A stretch of DNA of 54,562 bases from JAEUOS01 sp040382235 (GCA_040382235.1 JBEIFV010000023.1:1-54562), one strand, 5' to 3'; positions 33,548 through 43,077 are shown, counted from the first letter of the stretch. Program-made: numbers and translations. The notes: generated by a model not told the origin, from the sequence alone.

Positions 33548-34429
33548 TCAGGCCCGCCCGACACTCTCCAGAAACGCCTGAAACTGCCGCACTGTCGCCT
33601 GCAGCGCTTCCGCTGAACCGACGCCTTCGGTCTCGGCAAACTGCGCCGTCGGCAGCAGTGCGCGCACCTGGTCGAAATACTCGAACAACATGTCGCCACG
33701 GGCACAGGCGATCAAGGTGGGAACCCGCACCAGCGGCAGGCGCTCCTGCTTGCGATAGGCCAGCGATGCGCGGTAAGCCAGGTGAAATGTGCGCGCCCCC
33801 TTGAGCACTTCGACCGTCTTGTCGTGCAGCGCCTGCGCTTCGGGCAAGCCGCCCTTGCGGCGGTGCGCCGCGTCCTGCTTGTACCAGGGCCAGAACAGGT
33901 AGGCATCGCGCACGAAATGCCACAAACGATTGAACTGACTGCCTTGCGCGTCGATGTTGACGTGCGGCACATAGTTGGCCACCAGGTCGGCCTGTTCGGC
34001 ATCGCCATAGAGCGACACGCCGTCGAGGAGCATCGCACCCACCTGCGCGGGGCGCGCAATGGCGATCTCGATGGCGATATTGGCACCGGTATGGGTGCCG
34101 TACAGGTCACACCCGGAAACGCCCAGCGCATTGAGTGCGCGCATGTGCGCACCGGCGAAATAGGGCAAGTCCACCTGGTCGTTGGCAGGCGCGGCGGAAT
34201 CGCCATTGCCCAGGGTGTCCGGGGCGATCACGTGGCGCTCACGCCCCAGCACGCGCAGCAACGGTTCGAGCGTCAGGGCCGAGGCAGGCGAGGCATGGAT
34301 CATCACCAGTGGCGGTTCGGCCGTGTGCTGCCAGCCTGCCTCGCGGTAATGGACCTGCCCTTCGGCGATCTCGACAAACCCGCGGCGTACGCGGGCATCG
34401 GCGTTCTGTTGCATGGGTGTATCGCTCAT
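33548..34429 (-). CDS. Alpha/beta-hydrolase fold protein with His at nucleophile elbow
   Basis: 293 residues of alpha/beta-hydrolase fold: LVMIHASPASALTLEPLLRV (oxyanion region), HVIAPDTLGNGDSAAPAND and the elbow CDLYGTHTGANIAIE. The usual G-x-Ser-x-G reads G-Thr-His113-Thr-G, so the classical Ser or Asp nucleophile is replaced by His. The acid may be in IACARGDMLFEYF; a C-terminal catalytic His is not obvious. It could be a divergent hydrolase or a lyase-like member. Divergent from the Bug gene at 34701. Confidence 0.75.
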   Translation of the reverse strand: MSDTPMQQNADARVRRGFVEIAEGQVHYREAGWQHTAEPPLVMIHASPASALTLEPLLRVLGRERHVIAPDTLGNGDSAAPANDQVDLPYFAGAHMRALNALGVSGCDLYGTHTGANIAIEIAIARPAQVGAMLLDGVSLYGDAEQADLVANYVPHVNIDAQGSQFNRLWHFVRDAYLFWPWYKQDAAHRRKGGLPEAQALHDKTVEVLKGARTFHLAYRASLAYRKQERLPLVRVPTLIACARGDMLFEYFDQVRALLPTAQFAETEGVGSAEALQATVRQFQAFLESVGRA

Positions 34430-34508
34430 GAAATTGCCCGCTTCAGGCGGGACTACAGAGTCGCAAGGCGGCTTAGCTTATCAGGCGGCAGGAGTGGCAT
34501 GTGCCGGA

Positions 34509-34527
34509 ACCTGGACAATATCCAGGT
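34509..34527. promoter_or_regulatory. 19-bp palindrome in divergent promoter region
   Basis: ACCTGGA, 5-base spacer, TCCAGGT is a perfect 7-bp inverted repeat between the divergent hydrolase and Bug genes. It has operator-like dimensions. No regulator gene is adjacent. Confidence 0.35.
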
Positions 34528-34700
34528 GCATTAAAGGAGCAAAGCGGCCGCTTCGGAGAAGCGTGCCGAATGTCCGGGGTACGCCCAGGCGGCGGCACTT
34601 TCCGTTATCGTCACTTGTCGCTCTTTGACAGGCCCTCCCCGTGATGGCACCATTGCCTGCCGGTCCATCTGGGATGCGACGGCCTAAACCGGAGAATCGC

Positions 34701-35675
34701 ATGACCCGCCTCGTCCGCTCGCTATCGCTTTTCGCCGGGCTCGCCCTGCTGGTGCACGGCGCCAGCGCCCCGGCCCAGACCTTTCCCGCCAAGCCGGTGC
34801 GCATCATCGTGGCCTTCGGTCCCGGGGTAGTTGATACCGGCGCGCGCGCGATCGCGCAGCGCCTGGGCGACAAATGGGGCCAGCAGGTGACGGTGGAGAA
34901 CCGCACCGGTGCCGGTGGCAACATCGCCGCCGAAGCAGTGGCGCGCGCGCCCGGCGACGGCTACACGCTCCTGGTCACGGCGCGCAATATCGTGGTCAAC
35001 GTGGCGCTGTTCGAGCGCGTGCCCTACACGCCGATGAAGGACCTGGTGCCGGTGTCGCTGTTCGCCAACCTGCCGTTCGTGGTGGTGGTCAACGGCGCCT
35101 TGCCGGTGCGCAGCGTGGCCGAACTGATCGCGTATGCGCGCGCCAATCCGGGCAAGCTCAACTTCGGCTCGGGCGGGCACGGCACGACGCCACACATCAG
35201 CGGCGAGTTGTTCAAGTTGCGGGCCGGCGTGGAGATGACACACATTCCGTTCAAGGGGTCGGCGGAGACCGTGCGCGAGCTGTTGTCCGGGCGCATCCAC
35301 CTGGCGATCGATTCGGTCACGCCCTACCTGCAGTTCATCGAACGCGGCGATGTGCGCGTGATCGCCGCCGCCGGCGCGCGGCGCATGGACAGGTTGCCGG
35401 AGGTGCCGACGGTGGCCGAGGCCGGGCTGGCAAATTTCGAGGCCGGCGCGTGGCTCTCGATCTGGGCGCCGGGCGGCACGCCGAACGCAATCATTGCCCA
35501 GGTCAACCGCGATGTCGCCGCGATCCTCGAAACGCGCGAGATGCGCGAGCAGATGGGCAAGACCGGCATGGAGGCGCCGGCCGGGCGCAGCCCTGAACAA
35601 CTGATCGACTACATGAATGCCGAGATGCGCACCTGGGCGGAAGTTGTGCGGGTGTCCGGCGCCAAGGTCAACTGA
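34701..35675 (+). CDS. Bug/TctC-family periplasmic solute-binding protein
   Basis: 324 residues. The signal peptide ends near ASAPAQT. Family blocks are KPVRIIVAFGPGVVDTGARA, TVENRTGAGGNIAAEAV, NFGSGGHGTTPHISGELF, THIPFKGSAETVRELLSG and EVPTVAEAGLANF. The ATG at 34701 has GGAGAATCGC upstream. It leads a same-strand run with the FAD oxidoreductase, TauD-like and aldolase genes, so the bound acid may be their substrate. Confidence 0.85.
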   Translation: MTRLVRSLSLFAGLALLVHGASAPAQTFPAKPVRIIVAFGPGVVDTGARAIAQRLGDKWGQQVTVENRTGAGGNIAAEAVARAPGDGYTLLVTARNIVVNVALFERVPYTPMKDLVPVSLFANLPFVVVVNGALPVRSVAELIAYARANPGKLNFGSGGHGTTPHISGELFKLRAGVEMTHIPFKGSAETVRELLSGRIHLAIDSVTPYLQFIERGDVRVIAAAGARRMDRLPEVPTVAEAGLANFEAGAWLSIWAPGGTPNAIIAQVNRDVAAILETREMREQMGKTGMEAPAGRSPEQLIDYMNAEMRTWAEVVRVSGAKVN

Positions 35676-35691
35676 ACGGGGGAATGGCTTG

Positions 35692-37080
35692 ATGACACAT
35701 GAATGGGACGCGGAAACCGAGCTGGTCGTAGTCGGCGCCGGCGGCTGCGGGCTGATGGCGGCATTCGCCGCGGCGCGCCGCGGCATCGAGCTGATCCTGC
35801 TCGAGAAAGACACCAGGCTGGGCTGCAACACCGCTCTAGCCAGCGGTTCGATCGCGGCCTTCGGCACGCGCTACCAGCAGGCGGCAGGCATCGCCGGCAC
35901 CGCCGAGCAGATCGCCGACGACATCATGCGCAAGAACCACGGCCAGGCCGACCGCGAGATCGTGCTTGCCTTGTGCCGCCGCTCCATCGATGTGATCAAC
36001 CTGGTGGTCGACGAGGTCGGCCTGCCGCTCACGCTCAACACCGACGCCGGCCGCTATGGCCAGTCCTTCCTGCGCATGCACAATCCGCCGGGGCGCTCCG
36101 GGGCGCCGCTGGTGCAGGCTTTTCACACGGCGCTGGCGCGCTTTTCGAATGTCACCTTCGCCGACCGCTCGCCCGGCGCGGGCCTGATCACCGATGCCGA
36201 CGGCGCGGTCATCGGCGTGCTGACCGGCGAGTCGGGCACCGAGCGCATCCGTGCCAACAAGGTGATACTTGCCTGCGACGGCTTCGGCGCCAACCGGGAG
36301 ATGCTGCGCCGTTACATCCCCGACATGGCCGAGGTCGAATGCATCGGCGCGCAGGGCAATACCGGCGACGGCATCCGCTGGGGCATGCAGCTCGGCGCCG
36401 CGGTCGCCCACATGTCGGGCCACCAGGGGCACGGCTACGTGATCCCCGGCTACGGCACCCGCCTGCTGCCGGAGATTCCCCAGCTGGGCGCGATCATGGT
36501 CAATGTCAATGGCGATCGTTTCGACCGCGAGGACCAGGGCTATTCCGAACTCGCGCGCGTGCTGCTGGCGCAACCGCGCGGGGTCGCGCTCGAGATCTTC
36601 GACCAGCGTATTTACGATATCGTGATCAAGAGCGAACATTTTCGCGACACCGTCGCCGCCGGCGCGCTGCGTTCGGCACCCTCGATCGAGGCACTGGCAG
36701 AGGCCTTCCACATCGACCCGGCGCGCGTGCGCGCGAGTTTTGACGACTACAACGCCGGGGTGCGCGCCGGCCGCGACCGCTTCGGCCGCGAAACCTGCGG
36801 CGACACGCTCAGGCCGACCTTCTATGGCGCGCTGATTACCGGCACCCTGGCCCACACGCAGGGTGGCCTCAAGGTCGACGTGCATGCACGCGTGCTGCAT
36901 GAAGATGGTTCGCCGATTCCGAACCTCTATGCCGGCGGCGGCACCGCGGCGGGCATTTCGGGCGATGGCCCGGACGGCTACCTGTCGGGCAACGGCCTGC
37001 TGTCCGCGCTCGGCCTCGGCCTGATCGCCGGCGAACACGCAGCAGCCGCGATCCGCGGCGCGCAAGTCACGCCGCAATAG
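35692..37080 (+). CDS. FAD-dependent oxidoreductase (FAD-binding-2 / flavocytochrome c-like)
   Basis: 462 residues. The N-terminal FAD motif is LVVVGAGGCGLMAAFAAARR. A substrate domain follows, and the C-terminus has TQGGLKVDVHARVLHEDGSP, GGGTAAGISGDGPDGY and LGLGLIAGEHAA, typical of the fumarate reductase/3-ketosteroid dehydrogenase superfamily. Such enzymes reduce or desaturate a bond next to a carbonyl or carboxylate. There is no export signal, so it acts in the cytoplasm. The start with GGGGGAAT upstream lies 16 bases after the Bug gene. Confidence 0.82.
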   Translation: MTHEWDAETELVVVGAGGCGLMAAFAAARRGIELILLEKDTRLGCNTALASGSIAAFGTRYQQAAGIAGTAEQIADDIMRKNHGQADREIVLALCRRSIDVINLVVDEVGLPLTLNTDAGRYGQSFLRMHNPPGRSGAPLVQAFHTALARFSNVTFADRSPGAGLITDADGAVIGVLTGESGTERIRANKVILACDGFGANREMLRRYIPDMAEVECIGAQGNTGDGIRWGMQLGAAVAHMSGHQGHGYVIPGYGTRLLPEIPQLGAIMVNVNGDRFDREDQGYSELARVLLAQPRGVALEIFDQRIYDIVIKSEHFRDTVAAGALRSAPSIEALAEAFHIDPARVRASFDDYNAGVRAGRDRFGRETCGDTLRPTFYGALITGTLAHTQGGLKVDVHARVLHEDGSPIPNLYAGGGTAAGISGDGPDGYLSGNGLLSALGLGLIAGEHAAAAIRGAQVTPQ

Positions 37081-37191
37081 TTCGCTGACTCGCGCTACCT
37101 GATCGCACCACCGCCGAACATGAACCCGATCATTGCTCCGAAGTAGTCTTGCGGCCCGGCTCCACACGTATCAGCCGTTCCTTTCGACAGT

Positions 37192-38034
37192 GTGATCGGC
37201 GCCGAGATTGGCGGCATCGAGGTTGCGCGCGGCGTTTCACCGTCGGAATATGCGGCCGTGCGCGCGGCACTCGACCGCCATTCGGTGGTGGTGCTGCGCG
37301 GCCAGTCGATCTCACCGGAGCGGCAAAAGGCCTTTGCCGCAGGCATCGGTACGCTGCGCCCACTGGTCTACAGCCGCTACTCGCTGCCGGGCAGCCCCGA
37401 GGTGATGGTGGTGTCAAACATCAAGCAGGACGGTGAGTACATCGGTATTCCCGACGCCGGCTCCCTGTGGCATTCCGATGGTGCCTACCTCGCCAGGCCC
37501 GACATGTATTCCCTGCTGTACGGCATCGAGATTCCGCAGCGAGACGGCCAGTCGCTCGGCGATACCGCGTTCACCAGCGTCTGGAAAGCGTATGAAGCGC
37601 TGGCCCCGGAAATCCGCCAGCGAATCGCCAGTCGCACCGGCACCAACAGCTTTGAATGGCATCGGGAAAAGAAGGCCCGCCTGGGGCAATTGCGCCGCGC
37701 CCCGCTGACACCGGAGCAAAAGGCCGCGACGCCCGACGTCTGCCACCCGGTGGTGCGGCGCCACCCGAACACCGGCGTACCTTGCCTGTTTTTGAGCAAA
37801 GCGCACACGGTGGGCATCAACGGCATGCCGGCGGCGGAGGGCGATGCATTGCTGGCCCTGTTGCCCGCACACCTGAAGCAGGAGCGATTTCAATACCGGC
37901 ATCGTTGGCGCGCGGGTGACCTGGTGATCTGGGACAACGGCGCGGTGCAGCACCTGGCGCATTTCGACTACGCCGCGATTCCGCGTCGCATGCACCGCAC
38001 CGGCAGCTATGGTCCCGTGCCGGAGACCTTTTGA
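37192..38034 (+). CDS. TauD/TfdA-family Fe(II)/2-oxoglutarate dioxygenase
   Basis: 280 residues from a GTG start. The facial triad is visible: LWHSDGAYLARP (His, Asp) and WDNGAVQHLAHFDY (distal His), with the 2-oxoglutarate-binding Arg in RRMHRTGSYG. The start is unsettled: homology-like residues (AVPFDSVIGAEIGGIEVARG) begin before the GTG. An ATG at 37120 is in the same frame but is cut off by an in-frame TAG at 37144-37146. Either the protein is shortened at the N-terminus or the gene has a nonsense lesion. The substrate is unknown. Confidence 0.7.
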   Translation: MIGAEIGGIEVARGVSPSEYAAVRAALDRHSVVVLRGQSISPERQKAFAAGIGTLRPLVYSRYSLPGSPEVMVVSNIKQDGEYIGIPDAGSLWHSDGAYLARPDMYSLLYGIEIPQRDGQSLGDTAFTSVWKAYEALAPEIRQRIASRTGTNSFEWHREKKARLGQLRRAPLTPEQKAATPDVCHPVVRRHPNTGVPCLFLSKAHTVGINGMPAAEGDALLALLPAHLKQERFQYRHRWRAGDLVIWDNGAVQHLAHFDYAAIPRRMHRTGSYGPVPETF

Positions 38035-38134
38035 GCAAGGCGTTGCGCATGCCCTGGGTTTACGCACACGCAAAGCGGTAGCGCCGCGCAAAGGCCGCAC
38101 CACCCTCACCCTCCGAAATCTCCAGGACACAAGC

Positions 38135-38815
38135 ATGTTGCTCAAGCAGAAGCTGGCGCGTGGTGAAGTCGTCACCATGCTCAATCCGGATCACCCGTTA
38201 CCTTCCCTGGTGGAGTTCATCGGCGGGCTTGGCGTCGATGCGGTTTTTATCGACTGCGAACATGGCATGGCCGGTCCGGAGCGGGTCCAGGAAATGTGTC
38301 GCGCCGCCCGCCTGGCTGGTGTGGTGTCGGTGGTGCGCCCCGAAGCGCATCAGCCATGGCTGGTAGCGCGCTATCTGGATGCCGGCGGCGTGATGGTGCC
38401 GCACATCGACACCGCCAACGATGCGCGCCAGCTGGTGGCCACGGTGCGCAACGCGCGCAGCGACGCAGCGTCGGTGCTGAGCGGGGTGCTGCTTGAATCC
38501 ACGCTCGCCTTAGACAACCTGCCGTCGATTCTCGGCGTCGAAGGCATCGACGTGTTCTTTGTCGGCCCCGGCGATTTATCCAAATCGCTCGGCCTGCCTG
38601 GCCAGCGCTTCCATCCGGAGGTGCGCTCTCGTGTGGAAGCTGCAGGACGCACCATCGTCGCAGCAGGCAAGACGGCCGGCACGCTCGTGCGCGCCGACAA
38701 TGCCTGCGACTATGCGAATGCCGGATTCCGCTTTTTGTATGAGCATGCCAATGCGCTCCTGGCACATAGCGTGCGCAGCTTCGTCGCGTCGCTGCCACCG
38801 GCTGCGGCGGCATAA
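38135..38815 (+). CDS. HpcH/HpaI-family aldolase
   Basis: 226 residues, slightly shorter than the 250-260 of HpaI. It has FIDCEHGMAGPERVQEMCRA (metal site Glu region), VSVVRPEAHQPWLVARYLDA, VLLESTLALDNLPSI and FFVGPGDLSKSLGLPG (metal Asp). Class II pyruvate-dependent aldolases of this family cleave 4-hydroxy-2-oxo acids to pyruvate and an aldehyde. It lies behind the dioxygenase in the same orientation and could perform the final cleavage of the local pathway. Confidence 0.8.
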   Translation: MLLKQKLARGEVVTMLNPDHPLPSLVEFIGGLGVDAVFIDCEHGMAGPERVQEMCRAARLAGVVSVVRPEAHQPWLVARYLDAGGVMVPHIDTANDARQLVATVRNARSDAASVLSGVLLESTLALDNLPSILGVEGIDVFFVGPGDLSKSLGLPGQRFHPEVRSRVEAAGRTIVAAGKTAGTLVRADNACDYANAGFRFLYEHANALLAHSVRSFVASLPPAAAA

Positions 38816-39013
38816 GGAAACAACTGATCAAGTGTGCTGGTCGAGGATGTTGCTTTTCCAGTAGCGACGAAGCGCGCCGGTTCCAGAGGCTTCGCCGGGA
38901 GCCAAAACGCAGCCCGGCCACGGCAAGCACATCGAGCAAGAGACTCCGGCGCGTACCGGGTTGGCCCGCCCCCCTGTAAGTGGCGCCGCGACATCTCGTT
39001 GAATCAGAGGCGA

Positions 39014-39043
39014 TTGACTGCGCCACCCTGTGTCAACCATACT
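39014..39043 (+). promoter_or_regulatory. Putative sigma-70 promoter of Bug gene
   Basis: TTGACT (39014-39019) and CATACT (39038-39043) are spaced by 18 bases, matching consensus 5/6 and 4/6. The site lies in the 290-bp gap before the Bug gene, about 63 bases from its start. Confidence 0.35.
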
Positions 39044-39105
39044 CCCCCAACAGGCCGCCTGGATTTCACACTCCACAAACAAGGCCCGACGCGGAGACTA
39101 CGACA

Positions 39106-40086
39106 ATGCACAGCATCTTCAGGCGACTCGCGGCCGCAGCGGCTACCGGTGCCGCCCTGCTCACAGCCCTGCCCGCCAGCGCACAGGACTACCCCTCACG
39201 CAACATCCGCATCGTTTCGCCTTCTGCACCCGGCGGCATCACCGATCTCATCGCGCGCATGGTGGCCGATCGCATAGCGACGGCCATGAAGGTGCCGGTA
39301 ATCGTGGAAAACAAGCCCGGTGGCACCGGCGCGGTGGCCCTGGATTTCGTTGCCAAGGCCGCGCCGGACGGCTACACGCTGGTGGTGGGATTTACCGGCG
39401 CCAACGTGATCTATCCGCTGCTCAACCCGAAGCTGGCCTTCAACGCGCAGAAGGACTTCACGCCCATCAGCATGGTGTTCACCGGTGCCAACGTGCTGGT
39501 GGTGCATCCGTCAGTGCCGGTCAACAATTACCGCGAGTTCGTAGCCTACGTGAAGGCGCAACCCAAGCCGCCCAGCTACGGCTCCTGGGGCCCGGGCTCG
39601 GGCGGGCATCTGGCCGGCGAATTCCTGAAGATGCTCACCGGCATCGACATGGTGCATGTTCCCTACAAGTCGACCACGGCGCTGACCACCGATATCGTCG
39701 GTGGTCACATGCAGCTGGCATTCCTTGACTCATTCAACGCCATCTCGCAGTCACGCTCGGGGAAGCTGCGCGCGCTGGCGCAGGCGGGACCCAGGCGCTC
39801 CCCGATGCTGCCCAACGTGCCCACGCTGCAGGAGGAAGGCGTGCAGTTTTCCACCGGTGCGTGGATCGGATTTTTCGGCCCCGCCGGCTTGCCGCGCGCG
39901 ATCGTCACCCGCTTGAATACCGAGATCAACCAGGTGCTGGCCGCACCCGATCTTGCGGAGCGCTGGCTCAATATCAGCGGCTACGCGCCGACGCCGATGA
40001 AGCCCGAAGAGTTCGAGCGAATCGTTGCGCAGGACTGGGAAATCCTGAAGAGAGTGATCGCGGAAGCGAAGATCAAGGCGGAATGA
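39106..40086 (+). CDS. Bug/TctC-family periplasmic solute-binding protein
   Basis: 326 residues. The signal peptide ends at LPASAQDY. Family blocks are IRIVSPSAPGGITDLIARMV, VIVENKPGGTGAVALDFV, YGSWGPGSGGHLAGEFL, VHVPYKSTTALTTDIVGG and NVPTLQEEGVQ. GCGGAGACTA is the ribosome site. It is the last metabolic gene before the restriction island and ends the catabolic block. No TctAB genes are present. Confidence 0.85.
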   Translation: MHSIFRRLAAAAATGAALLTALPASAQDYPSRNIRIVSPSAPGGITDLIARMVADRIATAMKVPVIVENKPGGTGAVALDFVAKAAPDGYTLVVGFTGANVIYPLLNPKLAFNAQKDFTPISMVFTGANVLVVHPSVPVNNYREFVAYVKAQPKPPSYGSWGPGSGGHLAGEFLKMLTGIDMVHVPYKSTTALTTDIVGGHMQLAFLDSFNAISQSRSGKLRALAQAGPRRSPMLPNVPTLQEEGVQFSTGAWIGFFGPAGLPRAIVTRLNTEINQVLAAPDLAERWLNISGYAPTPMKPEEFERIVAQDWEILKRVIAEAKIKAE

Positions 40087-40296
40087 AGCGGAGTCACCGT
40101 CGCACCTTGCGAACGCAGTGACCGCGATCGCGAGGACTTCTGAAGGGTGAGGGGCATGTTCGGGCTTCAAGTTGTCGGCTCGGGTGGTCGATGCTTCCCA
40201 GCTGGTCTATTGCGCGCTTGAAGTGGCATTCCGCCGCAAAAACCCTCTACACTCGACTTCTCCGCGACGAATCCCGCGCCCAGTCACCCGCCGACC

Positions 40297-43077
40297 ATGA
40301 CCCCCGAAGCCAGGGCACGCGAACACATCGACCGCAAGTTGGAGCAAGCGGGCTGGGTGGTTCAGGACCTGAGGCAGATCAACCTCGGCGCCGCCCGCGG
40401 GATTGCCGTGCGCGAATACCCCACCGACACCGGGCCGGCCGACTACGTGCTGTTTGTAGACCGGGAGGCAGTGGGCGTGATCGAGGCCAAGCGCGATGAG
40501 GCAGCCGAGAACATCACCGCGCATGAAGCGCAAACCGCGCGCTATGCCAATGCTGCACTGAAATGGCGGGTCGACACCACACCACTGCCGTTTCTCTTCG
40601 AGAGCACCGGCCAGATCATCCGCTTCACCGACAACCGCGACCCGGTGCCGCGCTCGCGCGAGATTTTTCATTTCTTCAAGCCGGAACAACTGATCACGTG
40701 GGCCAGCCAGCCTGACACACTGCGCCGCCGCCTGGCCGAACAGATGCCCGCCCTGCCGGAACGCAACCTGCGCGACTGCCAGGTCAGCGCCGTAACCGGG
40801 CTGGAACAGTCGCTGGCGTTGAACAAGCCGCGCGCGCTGGTTCACATGGCTACCGGCGCCGGCAAGACCTTCACCGCCATCACTTCTGTATATCGCCTGC
40901 TCAAGTTCGCGCGGGCCAAGCGGGTGCTGTTCCTGGTGGATACGCGCAACCTCGGCAAGCAGGCGCACCAGGAGTTCATGGCGTATACCCCGCCGGACGA
41001 TGGCCGCAAGTTCACCGAGCTCTACAACGTGCAGCGGCTGGCCTCGCCCAACATCGACCCGCACGCGCAGGTGTGCATTTCCACCATCCAGCGCATGTAT
41101 TCCATCCTCGCGGGCGAGCCAATCGACGATTCGGCCGAGGACGTTTCGCTCAATGAGGTGCGGCAAACCGAGGCGCAGGCCAAGCTGGTGCGCTACAACC
41201 CGGCTGTGCCGGTGGAAACCTTCGACTTCATCATCATCGATGAATGCCACCGCTCCATCTACAACCTGTGGAAGCAGGTTCTCGACTATTTCGACGCCTA
41301 TCTGATCGGCCTGACCGCCACGCCGGACAAGCGCACCTTCGGCTTCTTCAACGAGAACATCGTCGCCGAGTACACCTATGAGCAGTCGGTGGCTGACGGG
41401 GTCAACGTCGGCTACGACGTCTTCGAAATCGAAACGGAAAAAACCAAGAAGGGCGGCGAGGTCAAGGCGCGCGAATGGGTAGACCACCGCGACCGCCAGA
41501 CCCGCAAGAAGCGCTGGGCGCAAACCGAGGAAGACATCCTTTACGAAGGCCGCGACCTCGACCGGTCTGTAGTGAACCCCAGCCAGATCCGCACCGTGAT
41601 CCAGGCCATGAAAACGGCGGTGGAAACGCAGATCTTCCCGACCCGCCGCGAAGTACCCAAGACCCTGATCTTCGCCAAGACCGACAGCCATGCCGACGAC
41701 ATCATCAATATCGTGCGCGAGGTATACGGCCAGGGCAACGCGTTTTGCAAGAAAGTGACCTACCGCGCCGAGGAAGACCCCGACAGCATCCTCGCCAGCT
41801 TTCGCAACGACTACAACCCGCGCATCGCGGTAACGGTGGACATGATCGCCACCGGCACGGACGTGAAGCCGCTGGAAGTGCTCCTCTTCATGCGCGACGT
41901 GCGCAGCAAGGGCTACTACGAGCAGATGAAAGGCCGCGGGGTGCGTAGCCTGGGCTACGACGACCTGAAGCGCGTATCCAACAGCGCGGACAGCGCCAAG
42001 ACCCGCTTCGTACTGATCGACGCCGTCGGGGTGGAAAAGTCGTGCAAGACCGAAAGCCGGCCGCTGGAGAAAAAGCCCACCACCCCGCTCAAAGACCTGC
42101 TGCAAGGTGTGGCTATCGGCCACCGAGACGACGACACCGTCTTGAGCCTGGCCAACCGGCTGGTGCGCCTGGCCAAGCAACTCGACGAAAAGGCGCAGGC
42201 CAAGATCGAAAAAGCCTCCGGCGGCATCCCGATCGCGGAACTGGGCAAAAGCCTCATATCCGCCCTGGACCCCGACAAGATTGTCGAAGCGGCGATTGCC
42301 ACCGCTGCCGCCAAAGGCATTACCCGCGATGAAGATAGCGTGACCCCGGAAGAGATTGCCGCCGAACGCGCCAAACGCGTCGCTGCCGCCTGCGCCCCCT
42401 TCGACCAGCCCGAACTACGCCAGCAAATCGAAGCCGCCCGCCAGGAACGCGAACAACTCATCGACCACCTCAACCTGGACCAAGTGACCTTCTCCGGCTA
42501 CAGCGCCCAGGCCGAAGAACAAGCCAACAAGACAATCCAGACCTTTGCCGACTACATCGCCCAACACAAGGACGAAATCGCCGCGCTGAGCTTTTTCTAC
42601 CAGCAACCCTACCAGCGCCGCGCGCTCACCTTCGACATGATCGAAGACCTGCACGACACCCTGAGCAAACCGCCCCTCATGCTCACCACCGAACGCCTGT
42701 GGAGCGCCTACGCCCGCTTGCAGGCCAGCAACGTCAAGGGCGCCGACATCAAACGCCAACTCACCGACCTGATCGCCCTGGTGCGCTACGCCATCGGCCT
42801 GGACACCGAATTGAAACCCTTCAGCGAACAAGTGGACAAGCGCTTCCAGGAATGGATATTCCGCCACAACGCCCAACGCGCCACCGCTTTCACGCCTGAG
42901 CAAACCGAATGGCTACGCCTGATCAAGGACCACATCTCCAGCAGTTGCAGCATTAGTCGGGATGATTTTGATTTTGCGGGACTGGCGGACAAGGGAGGGT
43001 TGCAGAAGGCGTGGGCGGTATTTGGCAACCAACTTGATGAACTGATGGTCGAGATGAATGAGGAGTTGGTGGCTTGA
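40297..43077 (+). CDS. hsdR: Type I restriction endonuclease subunit R
   Basis: 926 residues, of the EcoEI-like shorter HsdR class. The N-terminal nuclease has Asp49 (PADYVLF) and Glu63-x-Lys65 (VIEAKR). The translocase core has Walker A ATGAGKT (Lys190), DECH (315-318), GLTATPD and KGRGVRSLG. The C-terminal helical domain ends ELMVEMNEELVA. It cuts DNA after ATP-driven translocation when target sites are unmethylated. It is the first gene of the island and overlaps hsdS by 4 bp. In most type I loci hsdM comes first; here it is last. Confidence 0.93.
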   Translation: MTPEARAREHIDRKLEQAGWVVQDLRQINLGAARGIAVREYPTDTGPADYVLFVDREAVGVIEAKRDEAAENITAHEAQTARYANAALKWRVDTTPLPFLFESTGQIIRFTDNRDPVPRSREIFHFFKPEQLITWASQPDTLRRRLAEQMPALPERNLRDCQVSAVTGLEQSLALNKPRALVHMATGAGKTFTAITSVYRLLKFARAKRVLFLVDTRNLGKQAHQEFMAYTPPDDGRKFTELYNVQRLASPNIDPHAQVCISTIQRMYSILAGEPIDDSAEDVSLNEVRQTEAQAKLVRYNPAVPVETFDFIIIDECHRSIYNLWKQVLDYFDAYLIGLTATPDKRTFGFFNENIVAEYTYEQSVADGVNVGYDVFEIETEKTKKGGEVKAREWVDHRDRQTRKKRWAQTEEDILYEGRDLDRSVVNPSQIRTVIQAMKTAVETQIFPTRREVPKTLIFAKTDSHADDIINIVREVYGQGNAFCKKVTYRAEEDPDSILASFRNDYNPRIAVTVDMIATGTDVKPLEVLLFMRDVRSKGYYEQMKGRGVRSLGYDDLKRVSNSADSAKTRFVLIDAVGVEKSCKTESRPLEKKPTTPLKDLLQGVAIGHRDDDTVLSLANRLVRLAKQLDEKAQAKIEKASGGIPIAELGKSLISALDPDKIVEAAIATAAAKGITRDEDSVTPEEIAAERAKRVAAACAPFDQPELRQQIEAARQEREQLIDHLNLDQVTFSGYSAQAEEQANKTIQTFADYIAQHKDEIAALSFFYQQPYQRRALTFDMIEDLHDTLSKPPLMLTTERLWSAYARLQASNVKGADIKRQLTDLIALVRYAIGLDTELKPFSEQVDKRFQEWIFRHNAQRATAFTPEQTEWLRLIKDHISSSCSISRDDFDFAGLADKGGLQKAWAVFGNQLDELMVEMNEELVA

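Noticed and set aside
35836..37167. 443-residue minus-strand frame opposite the FAD oxidoreductase
   Set aside because: The FAD enzyme frame has its cofactor motif and conserved C-terminus; the reverse frame has none.
40219..40253. Promoter of hsdR (TTGAAG and TACACT)
   Set aside because: The two hexamers are 23-24 bases apart, too far for sigma-70. TACACT alone is not enough evidence.
40207..42180. 657-residue open frame on the minus strand across hsdR
   Set aside because: It is the antisense shadow of hsdR, which has all catalytic motifs. The shadow is rich in His, Val and Gly as expected from reverse-read GC-rich codons and matches no family.
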